Assembly: GCA_031216445.1 (NCBI GenBank)
Contig: CM062215.1
Location: 1,298,501 to 1,362,500, forward strand
Source of the DNA: Lateolabrax maculatus
Lineage: Eukaryota > Chordata > Actinopteri > Acropomatiformes > Lateolabracidae
Direction of reading: 5' to 3'
Length of the DNA: 64,000 bases
This document shows positions 35,971 through 47,122 of the stretch, piece by piece. Below the pieces are notes generated by a model. The model had not been told where the DNA came from and made no database searches. It worked only from the letters and a program-made list of their open reading frames with translations. Every line of letters begins with the position of its first letter. The stretch's first letter is position 1. The position numbers were made by a program, and so were the translations under genes.

Positions 35971-38900
35971 AGGAACTAGAAACAGTTTCAATCACTAATC
36001 ACAAAGATAAAACAATGTTGTGTAACTTTATTTTTCCCTTTCTATCCACTGTCTTAGTTGAAAACAACGAATATCATACTGAAGTTTATTTTGTCTGCTG
36101 CTGGTATGGTCCAGCTGCTGACAGCTGCTTCAATGTCTGACAGGGTCGGCAGCCCCAGGTATAAAACAACATGGGAAAACAATAAAATCATCCTCCTGTA
36201 AACCATCAAGACTCAGTGAACAGGAACAGTGAACAGTAAGTCACATGGGAGCTTAGGGGTTTTAAAGTCTGCTCTTATGAGGGGAAGGACGACAGAACTG
36301 ACGTGCAAACAGCAGCAGCAGGAGCAGCCGATCCTCCAGCTCTAAGACAACAATCACAGAGAATAATCCCCGCCTTGATCTTGCAGGAGGCGAGGATTAA
36401 AAACCGAGGCCTCGTTGGGTTTTATCTGGAAGCCTGAGCTCACCCCGATACAGCACAGGCCACGGGCCACACAGAGCTACTCATCCTACAAACTGAACTC
36501 TACATGAAAGAACAGCACACACAGACAAACTTCAGCTCCGGGTTTCTAATCCTTCATCTGCCGTCCTTCCTTCTTCACTCCAGGACGACACCTCCGACCC
36601 GTGCTTTGCATTTAGGGATTTAACAGCCACTGGTGGCTAAAATACGTTCATTATCACTCCAAGTTTCCAAATCGAAGTCCAGGGACTCCCAAACTACACA
36701 CACACGGTTTATAAATTGTAAAACCGGGTGCACGAGCCTCATTTCCACGTCCACAGTTAGCCGTACATAGCGACACAATCTCTCAACAAAAGATAAAATG
36801 GAAAGAATGTAAATCAAAAAGACGGATCAGACTGAGCACATAAAGACCATTGACGTTCGGATCTCAGTTAGACTCACATCATTTAGACTTCGTATAGTTT
36901 TTTGGGGGGGGGGGTTTAATTGCTGCATATTGAGTTTCCCTAAACAACGTGACCCCTCCCCAAAAAAACCACATCCTCATGTCAGCTGCGAGCTCTTTCC
37001 AACAGTCACATGTTTAATTTAGGAAACGAGGGGCCTGACGTGTGAATGAAGCAGAGCACCTTCGAGCGTCCACACCTCCGGGTTAGCAGTCCGTTCACAA
37101 CTTCCTGTCCCACAGTAATGACCTAACCCGAGGGGGACAGCGCGGGATTGTACGAGCCTCGTGCATGTGACTCCTCGCACCAAGAGAAGCCTCTCTGCAT
37201 GTTTGTTTTCCGTCACAGTGAGACGCCCCAGAGGGGAATCTCCACTGCTGTTCATTCATGCTCCAGAAATACAAAAAGAGCCCTTTGATGCAGATAGATG
37301 GAAATAAGGGACGGGTTAACACGTTTACTGCAGCCGTTCCATAACTTAAACGTGGAGTTTAGTGTGCCATTAAAGCTAATTACCTAAAACGATTAGAACT
37401 GTTTACACTTTCGAGTACTAATTGACTGACGATGCATTTATCACCTGTTTTATTGGCCCTTAAATCCACAGTGCATGTGGTAAAAGTGCTCCAACCTTTG
37501 ATGGCTTCCAGAGATATGCAGGTGACTGTGTGTGCTCATTTATATCAGGTTTATGTCGTCTAAGCAGCTTTTTATCATGAGTGCATCTCAAAGTCCTTGA
37601 GCTGTACTAATATGAGAACATGATGTGAGACAGCGAGCAACACAAATGATTCAAGACTGGAGAAAAAATATGAACAGAAAATATTTCAAAGTTCTGCTTA
37701 TGAATGTGAGAATGATGCAAAAACAGCTTTGTCCTTTGTTTCAAATCTCACATTTTAGGGTAATATTTTTGGTTATTTGGACAACACTCTGGGTTCTCCT
37801 GCACAAATAAACTATCGGATATGAGAACGTACCTTTTAGTTGTCGTGTATATAATTCAAAATGTAATAAGAAATAGGCCTTTCCATGTGGTCATTTAATA
37901 TAAACCGTTCATTTAATTTACAGAAAACGTGCTGTATCGTGATCTGTGTGGTTATCTGGATATGACGTGGCTGATATCGGGATATAAGCTGTGTAGTTTT
38001 ATAGACTGTGGACAACCAGAGGACACACACACACACACAGGAGGGGCTACAGTACAAGGACCGACAGTAATACTGCTTCTTTGTCTACAGTTGAGACGTA
38101 CCACTGTTTAGCACTTAATATTTAGCATACTACCATGTAAGTTATCATTACCCTTAAAAGGTATTTTACTTTGCAATGTGCATTAATATTCTATATAACT
38201 GGTCATATCTGACATCCTTTTAAACCTCAGAAGCACCTTTCATCACTTGCAAACACTAGAATACTGTTGACTTCAAAAAATAAAATAAGTTTACACACGG
38301 AGCCTGTTTGCATCTAATTAATGACCGGAGGTATTTTCATCCTGAATGTCAAGAATTTTGATTTGATGAACTATCATGCGTCATAACTTGATCCAATTAT
38401 TGTTTATGAATTTAAAGGGTGATCTGGGAAGCTGCGTTGACAGTCCTGCAGCTGTGCGGGGTTGGACAGGCTGACTGGCCCGCCGTGAGATGTGGTGTAA
38501 GGCCTTTACACGACTCCATGAGGGGGGACGTCAACAGGCCGGCCTTTGTTTTGCTAAGCTGGATTTATCCTGTGCAAACGCTGTCTAAAAATAGTTTCCA
38601 AAACACTATTTATCAATTTTGGAAATTAAGTTGTCACGTTGAGTATCAGCAAGTCATAGAAAGGTCTTAAAGCTCCTGGAATTCAAACTCTTAACATGGT
38701 TTTTAATAAATCTAAAAAGGGAAATTCAACATGGTATTTCCCATATATGTGGCTATTAATTCATAAATGCCACATCAGAAAATCTGTGTAAATATGGGAA
38801 CTCTTTCCATTTAAACCCAACTATATATTTCTTAATTCAATTAATGTTATATTGGAAACTTTATTCTCCATATATGTTGAGCTGTACGCTTCACTGTGGA

Positions 38901-40789
38901 CAGATTTCACACTTTCATTCTGCTGTTTCACACCGACTAAAAGACATAAGTACCAAATTACTTTTCCTGTAAACTGCCTTGGAAATGATAAGGAAATTAC
39001 AGACCTGTAAAAGTCTTTCACACTGGAGCCAGCTGACAGTATCTACTGTGCACACACAGTATCTGTAAACACAACCAGCAGGCTGAAGGAACCGGCTGCA
39101 GCGGGAAACCATTAAAGCCAGTTGGGTTTTACAACAACACGGCACCAGGAACAGAAACAGAGCTGCCGTCACAAACAGCAGCTCTGATTAATCTCATCTC
39201 ACATGAACGCAGCATCCCTCCCACCCGCCTCTGCCTCCCTGATCCCCGCGGCCAATCACAACATGTGCCTCCCTGTTGCCGTGACGACCGGCTTCCTAGC
39301 CTCAATTCCTGGTGTGTGCCCCCCCGCTGTGTGAAAGGAGCGAGGCCCCCGCTGGACAGGATTTCTGACGGCCCAGAGGCTGACAGGTAAATCTATACCA
39401 GCTTTAATGTGAAGCGACCACACGCTGCGACCACAAATTCATAATTTCCCAGTTGTAGAAGACAATTAAAGTCATTATGAGAGCCCATCAAATCAAACAG
39501 GGCCATCAATTACTTTTATGATTCAAATGATTGGGGAGAGTTGAAAGGGGGGGTGCAGAAGGGGGAAGGAAGTTGGTTATTGTAGTTTTATGCACCTGGC
39601 CCCATGTGTAGGAATCCTCCTTTGTATAAACACAAATGAATTCAAACAACCTCAAACCCCCCTCTAGATACTGCTGGTTAAAAACTAGACAAATCACACT
39701 GGTGACACATCTAAAAATAAGCAGACATTTCTATGAAGTTCTGTCACTCTGCAAAACAGATTCATATTGTTTGTGTGCACAGAAAAGTCATCAGGGGCTC
39801 CAACAGAGAGACGGAAAGTATGAAATATGCACCGTGAGAGAGCAGACAATTCAAAAAGCTATTTAAAAAAGGAGATAAGGCTTATTTAAAGAGGAACTGT
39901 CGTTGCTTCATCACGCTGCTGTCCCCGCAGGCCAGTCTCTGACCTTCAACAACAAAGACTCTAATTAAGTCCCGACACACAAACAGGAAAAAGCTTAATC
40001 GAGGTGCAGTAACGTAATCGCAGAATGCAGCAATTAACTCGACTAAAACTTGCACAAACACCTCCTTTAAAGAGCTAAATAAGTGAGGCTCAATCAAAAG
40101 TGTAAAGTTCTGTGAGAGCTGAAGAGTTTTGCTGCTTCCTGAAAGTCAGTCACCAAAATGTTGTGACTGTTACAGTCCGGAGAACGGCGAGACGTTTCTG
40201 TCCGACACTGTTGGCCTGCGTGGCCGCGACTTCAACCGCCATGTGTAGATCCAGCAGCGATAAGTCTTATCTGAAGGATGTAGCTCCATACCAGCACCAG
40301 TCAGAGCATCCACCCATCGCAGCCCACACACGCACACACACACACACACGCAGGAAACGCAGATGTGAACAGACATTCGATCCACAGGGAGTCACATGCA
40401 GCCAGCTGAGGTCCATGTTTGGCATTAACGCTGCTGCATTATATAATCCAGCATGTCCACTTCGACCTGTTGCTAATTAACAGACAGTTATCATATAGAA
40501 CAGGCTGAGACACTGAGACGTAAACCACCGTTTCTCTTGAGTGTTAATCTAACCATCGCTGAGATTACTGACTTTTAAATTACTATCCTAAAGATTTTCA
40601 TTAACCAGTATTTTGATGCTATTTCACCTGTAAGCTTTCAGTGCTGTTACATCCTGTAACTGTCTCTCTACACGGAGAGCAGAGCTACAAAATGTTCAAC
40701 ACAAAAGAAGAGGAGGAGAGGGTGAGGCGAGTCATGGCGAGGGTCCTCTTTGTTTCCCTGCCTCTTTAGTAGACAGCCAGTAGAGATCC

Positions 40790-40900
40790 ATACAGGTCCC
40801 TTCAGAAGTCGGTGGTTCGATTCCCACCTCCACCTGTCCACGTGTCAAAGTGCCGTGAGCAAGACTGAACTTCGGACAATATGATGCATAAATAGAAATA
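40790..40900 (+). repeat. SINE-like fragment with tRNA B-box
   Basis: Contains GTGGTTCGATTCCCACCTCC, which fits a Pol III B-box, followed by CACGTGTCAAAGTGCCGTGAGCAAGACTGAA in parts typical of a widespread teleost tRNA-derived repeat. No intact A-box or folded tRNA was found, so it is a fragment and not a tRNA gene. Confidence 0.45.
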
Positions 40901-42928
40901 AGATATTCAGGGAATGTAACTAAACTCTGGAACCTGGTTTATAAAACACACGCCTGCAGGTCCCACCCGTCACCACAGGTGTCGCCAAATCCACCACGAC
41001 AGAAATCTGAGGAACTTTTTCAAACCTAAAGATAAAAATCAGTTGAGAGAAAAGCTTTAGTATTCTCAGTCTTGTGTTTGCCCTTTAACATGCAGTTAAT
41101 TGAATTATCTTTGCCTGTACTGAGAGAAACTAGATGCCTGAAGCTTTCTGTGGGCTGCTCACGTCACAGTCATATGAGACATGATTAGCCATACAGCACT
41201 AAATATGTTTAAATGGATTTTCCACTCCAGTGTACAGACTACAGGAAGTTCTGTTCAGTGCTAATAATGTTAAATACAATGCAGGGAAATTCCCTGAAGT
41301 TTCTTTCATGCATTTAATTCTGATTTCATACTTTGTGGATCAGTTTCAACCCAAACAGAGGCAGCGAATCAACAAGCGCTGAGCTTTAAATCAGGTCTGT
41401 GTTTTACTATGTGGCTCTTCTCAGGTTTAGATAAGATGGTCCGAGGTCTGGTACAGCTTTCCTGACCTGCACTTTCAACATGTCAGCTGAAAGGCTATTC
41501 TCACAGTTTGACCTGACAAAAACAATGAGCCTCATGCAAGAACATTTTCATATTCTTGTCTTAAACTTCTTAGTTTTTCTGTGAGGTTTGTTAGTGTGAA
41601 TAACTGGACAAAAAATAATCAAAACTTGTCATATAAGGCTTCCTCTTCTGCTCTGTGTGTGGGAAAGTTTCATCCACAAAAATGTTGAATTTCAGTGACT
41701 TAAACGATTAATCGGTTGCCAAAATAGCTGTGGATTAATCTTCTGCCAATCGACTAATCAATTAATTGACTAACAATCACAGCTCTACTTTTAAAAGACA
41801 CAACAAGTACTTCAGCAAACAAATAAACTCAAACAGGTCGCTGGGTAGCAGACAGGACACATCCAAGCCAAGCCATGAAGTCTGACCTCCCAGAACAAAT
41901 CTTCATAGACAAAATGACTATTTTAGCACAAAAAGGTAGTTCCCTTTATTTAGGCCAAAGAGACGGATCAAAAGATTCACTAAAGGGGAAAATGTAGAAA
42001 AACTCTGCCATCAGACTCATCTCGTCCTGACTCCCATCCGCTCATTTTAACAGCAGCCTGTTGGTCCTGTTGCATGTTCTTATTCTTATCTGTTATAACA
42101 CATGTGGGCGTTAAGGAAGTGTAGTTACCACTGGAGGGGGGGGGGCTCCCCTCACCACAGTCTGCATTTGTTCCTTCCTTGTTCAATTTGACTACTTGTT
42201 GTATTCACCAGAGAAAAGCAAAGTCTGTAACAGTAAACGTCATTTAGCAGCAGGAATATGTTTTTCCTGCTGTTCCACACTGTTCATAGTCCCCTTGTTG
42301 GGGTCCCGACCTGCATGTTGAAAACCACTTTCTTCTGTTTTATAACCTTTATTTCAATGGCATTTCTATATATTTTCAGTATGTAACAGGTTCTACAGGA
42401 TCTCTGGTAGAAAATGACTGCATAAATTCAGTTATTGGCTTTTAATTTAGGTGTAAAGTCTCATAGTTAAATATATATGGAATAATGTCAATATTTGGAG
42501 GACAAACAGGCAGAAAAGGCCGTTCAGCCCCTCTGATCTCCTTCCACAGGTGAGGTGGCACTGTGAGAGCTGCAGGTACACTGTGGTCCATTCAGCTCCT
42601 TCATCAAACTGCACACATGGAGAGTGTCAGAGGTGAGGATGAGCTGTCATTGATCCTGATCACACACAGTCAGCACATTACAGATGTAAGCTCAGGTTCT
42701 GCAACTTCTGATGGTTATTTAGGATTATTTTTCAAAATGTATAAAACTAACGATCGAAAAAAGAACTGAAAATCAGAACAGAAGTCCAGAATTATCATTA
42801 TTATCATTGGACTAAATGTACCATTATGTTCTTAATAAACGTCCATGTTGTTGCTTTAGGAGGAAACTTCTGAATATTTGGACACCTGTGCACGAGCGCG
42901 TCAGATTGTAAAGCATGAGTCGTCTCAC

Positions 42929-43300
42929 CTCTGGACAAAGTAAACCGCCTGGAGATCCGCCTGCAGCCTGCAGCCTGCAGCCGCCTCAAAGCGTCCCGAG
43001 GAGAGAGTCCTCACCGGGGCCGGGGGCCGGGAGCGGGGCCGGGAGCGGGGCCGGCCGGTGGCCGGAGGATGCAGCCGGTTGTCCGGGTGAACTCCCTCTG
43101 AAGGACGCGGAGCTGCTGTCAGCGGACTGCTGCGTTCACTGCCGGCTCTGGATATTTCTAAACCCTTCCCCCTCTGTGAAGAGATTTTCCTCCACCTGGT
43201 CCCGCGTCATCAGCCAAACTGCAGCTGGAGCTCGGGCCTCCCCTCTCGGATCTGGACCAACCACCAGTCCGCTGCTCTGGCTGGAGGAGGGAGGTATGGA
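42929..43300 (-). promoter_or_regulatory. CpG-rich block; candidate noncoding first exon/promoter of the prlr-like gene
   Basis: The only strongly CpG-rich stretch between 34 and 45 kb, with a tandem CCGGGAGCGGGG unit near 43025-43060. On the minus strand it ends in a good donor, CCAGAG/GTGAGACG, at 42929. The nearest minus-strand acceptor upstream of a start codon is that of the prlr-like ATG exon (33999), so a 9-kb noncoding intron is plausible. The alternative is a plus-strand exon: an ATG at 42915 opens a low-complexity frame with a possible donor (GGAG/GTATGG) near 43293, but its protein resembles nothing I know. Confidence 0.35.
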
Positions 43301-45838
43301 AGACCAACGCTGCAGGAAGATTAAAAACTACATTCAATGTAAGGAAAGTCAAAAAATAAACGTAATCATTTTATGTTACAACTATGACATACTGAGTCAA
43401 AAGCTTGACCTAAAAGTATTTTATTTTGCTTATTTAAATAAAAAAAATAACTTTTTAATCAAATGTATCTATACTAAGTCAAAAAAACTAAGTCAAAATA
43501 ATAGTAGTAGATATAACATCAGAATTATGGTAAACTACCACACTAAAGAAAAAACCATTACTTTTTAATTCAGAATTATGACATTAAAATACGCCATTTA
43601 CCAAGTTAAAAAAACAAGGTTAACATTTTGTATCTCATAAGTCGTAGTGTGACTTATTATGTCATATTTCTGAATGAATTCATATAGTGTCTGAATAGTA
43701 TTTTTCACCTAATTTTTTTGTGTGTGTTTTTTTCTGGTGACTCTGAGCTTCCATACTGCTCTGTTGGGACAAAAAAAAATGTAATTAAAGAGTAAATATT
43801 GTTTATATTTATGCTTTTATTAATTATTTCATATTCATGAAAGTTTGATTTTGATTATTTGATGTACTTTTACAGGTTTTTAATTCTGTGTCATTTTGTC
43901 TCCATATAGCTCTTTACATTGTATAAGACCATCAGGAAATTCAGTCTTTCCATTTCTAAGATAAATAAAACAACTATTATTGTATCAGCATTCAACAACT
44001 ACAGTTCCCAGAAGCCTTTTTGTTTTTTAAATGCTGTATGTCGTAATGTTAGAATGATGACTTCAATAATAATTCAATGGGTCATTAAAACTCAACTTTT
44101 TACTGTGAATTGTTATTTTGTATTTGGTAACAAAAGTTTTACTGGAATTTATTTTAATTCATAATAGCTACTGAGAAAGCAATTGCATTTTGAAGTAGAT
44201 TTAGCAGTTGTTCCTGGGCTTTCGATCATGTCACATGATCTTCATCAGCAGTTGGAGTTTGTATTATAAGTGTACATGTTTTCTGAGCACTTTAAGGTAA
44301 TTTACTTTGTTTCTGAATTTGCTGATATGATCAAAAGCTCCACAACAGCTGATAAATAGATACATTGTGGTGGGATTGTTTTCTCTGCTCTCTAAGGTCA
44401 AAATGAAACTCAGATAATTATTATTGCTTCAAAATGCTCTTTTTCAAATGTACTTGTGTTTCATAATGGCATCTTTCATGAGAGAATGTTTCAGCCAATC
44501 ACACGAGCCAAGAAAACTAATGTCATATACAGTACATAAATATATTTTAGACCTTCTTAATAGGTTTAGAAACTACTAATGGGGTTCAGGTCTTCTCAGC
44601 AGAACACATGATCCGATGCAGTCTGCCTGTTCTGATGGCTTTAGGAAAACGTGGATCCTGCAGCAGCACTGTCAGCGTCATATGATGTGTGGAAGAGCAT
44701 TAACCTCAGGTCAGTATTAGTTTTTACCCCACAGGGATGAAAATAATTAGAGCAGCTTGTTTGGTTCAGGGCTTCCGTGGGAGGCCTCGAATGCATGTTG
44801 CTCTGTTCGTTTACTGTCTCCTCGCTGATGTTTAACCAATGAGAACAGCATGACTGCTCAGTGCCCTGCAGCTAAGAGGCATGACTCAAATTAGCTAGTG
44901 TGTATCGCCCTCTGAATGATTCATCAAACAGATCCAGATCCTAGGATGCAGCCATGGAGGCAGGCTGATGTGAAGGAGGGAGGCAGTGGTGTGTGTTTAA
45001 AAACATTTTTCTACCAGATGAAACCTGAACATGTCAGTTATGGAAGCGCTACATATTAAAACACTTGGTTGTACGCTAAACCTGTGTGACATCTACCGAG
45101 GCCACAGATGACATACTTTGGTCAACATGAATGCTTCTGCTCACACAGAAAAAGGAGCTTTGACTTCTTTTTGAAAAGATTAATAATATTCACAGCGTTT
45201 TATTTTTACCCTTAATCCCCGGTAAAATAAAATACATATATTAATAAGACGAAATGAGTGAGTGCGTTTACATGCACATTAGTATCCCAGTTTTGAGCCT
45301 TTTCTTGGTTTTGGTCTTATTTGGAATATGTTTGATGGAACATGAGAAACCTGCATACATGATTCAGCAGTATCCAGGTTTCTGATAATCTGTGTGCCAC
45401 TGAGTCTGACACTTGGATAAGGTGTTTACATGCCACAGCATCCTAGTTTCTAAAAGATTAGGTCTTATCCAGGTTTATGAAACCTGGATATTCCAGGACA
45501 CTCCAAAAACCTGATCATAACCAGGATAGATCATAGGGTTTATTTGATGTACCTGTGCTGCTAAACAGAAAGACTTCATCTATATATAAAAATCCCACAC
45601 TCCTGCTTAAAGTGAAGTTATTTGTTCTACTTTTAGAGAAAACGTTCCATCAGTGGCAGCCCTCTTGGTTGTTTACAAAATGCCTCAACAGTTATGCATC
45701 TTATCAAACCTGCCCTTTATTAGTTAAACAGTAGTGATTGGCTCGGCAAACTCTGTACTCTGGAAATCTGTCTGAATGGGAGGGGGGCCGGACGTATCTG
45801 CCAGAGTAAATTTGTCTGGGTCCCAGGCTACAGTCCCC
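43301..45838. other. Intergenic, repeat-bearing
   Basis: No coding frame is supported. Very AT-rich from 43300 to 44200. Holds a ZNF143-like motif (43998), a dispersed-repeat piece at about 44200-44350 sharing CTTTCGATCATGTCACATGATC-like wording with the cybb intron near 59080, and at 45255-45540 a sequence with repeated GTTTACATGC and TTATCCAGGTTT pieces that looks like another teleost interspersed repeat. Confidence 0.4.
43998..44016 (+). promoter_or_regulatory. ZNF143/Staf-like motif outside a promoter
   Basis: ACTACAGTTCCCAGAAGCC differs from the ZNF143 consensus ACTACAATTCCCAGAATGC at few positions. No CpG island or exon start surrounds it. Confidence 0.4.
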
Positions 45839-47122
45839 CTACTCTTCTGCATCTCGCCCAGAGCCGCAAAGAAACATCAACAAGTTCCTTCTCCTGGGCC
45901 TTCTAACTTCTTTTAACCTGCTGTCCAACTCCTCACACCACTCTGCCCACTGTGTTTCCTTCTGTTGCAGGACTTTTGTTGACTCTTTACGTTGGACCTC
46001 CAGCTGCTCCTCTGCCAGCTTCACAGCAGTCTGAAGAGAAGCCATCTCCACTCGCTGGCTCTTCACAGTAGCCTCTTGCTCCTCCCAAGCCTGATTGATT
46101 GCGTCATGCAATATTTCCTCTAACTGACCAATCTTGAGACAAACCACTTTCTCCTCTTTAATCTTGAGAAGCTCAACATCTTCCACATTGAGGTCTGATT
46201 CAAGGTCATTTTCGAACTGAGGAACCTCTTTGTCTGCCTCGCCTTTGGAAGCCTCTTCGTCTGAATCTGACATGTCCCCACTCAGGCTCTCCACGCTCGC
46301 TGCAGCCCCTGCAGCAGGTGCAGACGGGATCTGCAGACAAGTTGGTTCACTCTCTGTGTTGGACACAACAAGCTCGTGGGCCTTCTCCGTTATATGGAGA
46401 TGTACTTCCTGCAGCTTGACACAGAGATCCATGCCTGTTCTCATAGCCTGCAGCTTCTTTTTTGTCTCTGGCTCAGCAGCCTGGTCCTGGTCCTCACTGC
46501 ACTCAATGCTGGAAGCGTGCTTCTCCAGCTTCCTTGTGGATTCCTTCAGCTGTAAAAGGAGCTCCGACAGATCAACAGGAGCCCCGATGCTCCTCTGACT
46601 GGGGGGCCGTTGCAGCTGGTTATGGGCCTCCTCCAGCTTGGAACTGAGATCCATATTTATAGCAGACTGCAGACTCAATCTGGAGACAGTGTTCACCTTG
46701 ACCTCCTTCAGCTGACGCTGGAGGTCCTGACTCCTTCTCTCTGCTGCCAGTCTAGTCTTGATCTGCTCACGAGGACCTTTCTCAAGCTGGAGTTTAAAGT
46801 CCCGACTTATTTTCTTCTCTGCACGAAGGCTGTTGGCAGTCTCCTTCTGCCTGAGTTTGGCCGCGTTCAGCTTCACTTTGAGAGCTGCTATTTCTTTTGT
46901 CAGCTCTCTTATGCTGCCAGTGTCTTTTTTGTTTTTACCCTGGAGCAGATCAAGGACTGCACACAGGGTCTCGGTTTTTTTTTTCAGGTGGGCCCTTTCA
47001 TGTGGTTTACACGATAGGAGCAACACCTTGTTGGACTGTAGTTTTTTACTCACATCAATTTCCCAGTTTCTAATGTAGGACTTCACACGACAGTTCAGGT
47101 TTGCTGTGTTTGTTGTTGCCAT
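45839..47122 (-). CDS. Intronless coiled-coil protein of unknown family
   Basis: A single uninterrupted frame of 427 aa from ATG 47122 to TAG 45839. I do not recognise it. Residues 1-45 form a small N-terminal segment (RVKSYIRNWEIDVSKKLQSNKVLLLSCKP). About 45-150 and 340-415 are strongly charged, with heptad-like Leu spacing (SIRELTKEIAALKVKLNAAKL; MASLQTAVKLAEEQLEVQRKE), predicted coiled coils. Between them are an acidic Ser-rich linker (SGDMSDSDEEASKGEADKE) and two loosely similar blocks (NMDLSSKLEEAHNQL; GMDLCVKLQEVHLHI). No signal peptide or membrane segment. The length, the absence of stops and the codon-like composition argue that it is real. The lack of introns suggests either a retrogene or a teleost lineage-specific gene; I see no poly(A) tail or target duplication. 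An antisense frame (46230-46598 +) is a shadow. Confidence 0.7.
   Translation of the reverse strand: MATTNTANLNCRVKSYIRNWEIDVSKKLQSNKVLLLSCKPHERAHLKKKTETLCAVLDLLQGKNKKDTGSIRELTKEIAALKVKLNAAKLRQKETANSLRAEKKISRDFKLQLEKGPREQIKTRLAAERRSQDLQRQLKEVKVNTVSRLSLQSAINMDLSSKLEEAHNQLQRPPSQRSIGAPVDLSELLLQLKESTRKLEKHASSIECSEDQDQAAEPETKKKLQAMRTGMDLCVKLQEVHLHITEKAHELVVSNTESEPTCLQIPSAPAAGAAASVESLSGDMSDSDEEASKGEADKEVPQFENDLESDLNVEDVELLKIKEEKVVCLKIGQLEEILHDAINQAWEEQEATVKSQRVEMASLQTAVKLAEEQLEVQRKESTKVLQQKETQWAEWCEELDSRLKEVRRPRRRNLLMFLCGSGRDAEE

Larger units (their letters stand above)
34000..42928. other. Repeat-bearing spacer, possibly the first intron of the prlr-like gene
   Basis: No coding exon is supported. 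It holds a (TA)n microsatellite (34398-34454), a probable solo LTR (35234-35638), two diverged copies of a ~205-bp unit (35641-35970), a short GC-rich CCAAT-containing block near 39230-39390 followed by a plausible plus-strand donor (GACAG/GTAAAT), a tRNA-like SINE fragment near 40790-40900, and the end of a dispersed repeat at 41690-41790. Confidence 0.45.

Noticed and set aside
39230..39390. CCAAT box, GC-rich block and GTAAAT donor
   Set aside because: Could be a small promoter/exon, but there is no coding frame or second exon to support it.
40790..40900. Possible tRNA gene (B-box GGTTCGATTCC)
   Set aside because: No A-box or cloverleaf could be built; fits a tRNA-derived SINE fragment.
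42915..43568. 217-codon plus-strand frame with Gly/Ala/Pro-rich start
   Set aside because: GC-rich block fused to AT-rich low complexity; no homology recognised. Kept only as a possible promoter or first exon.
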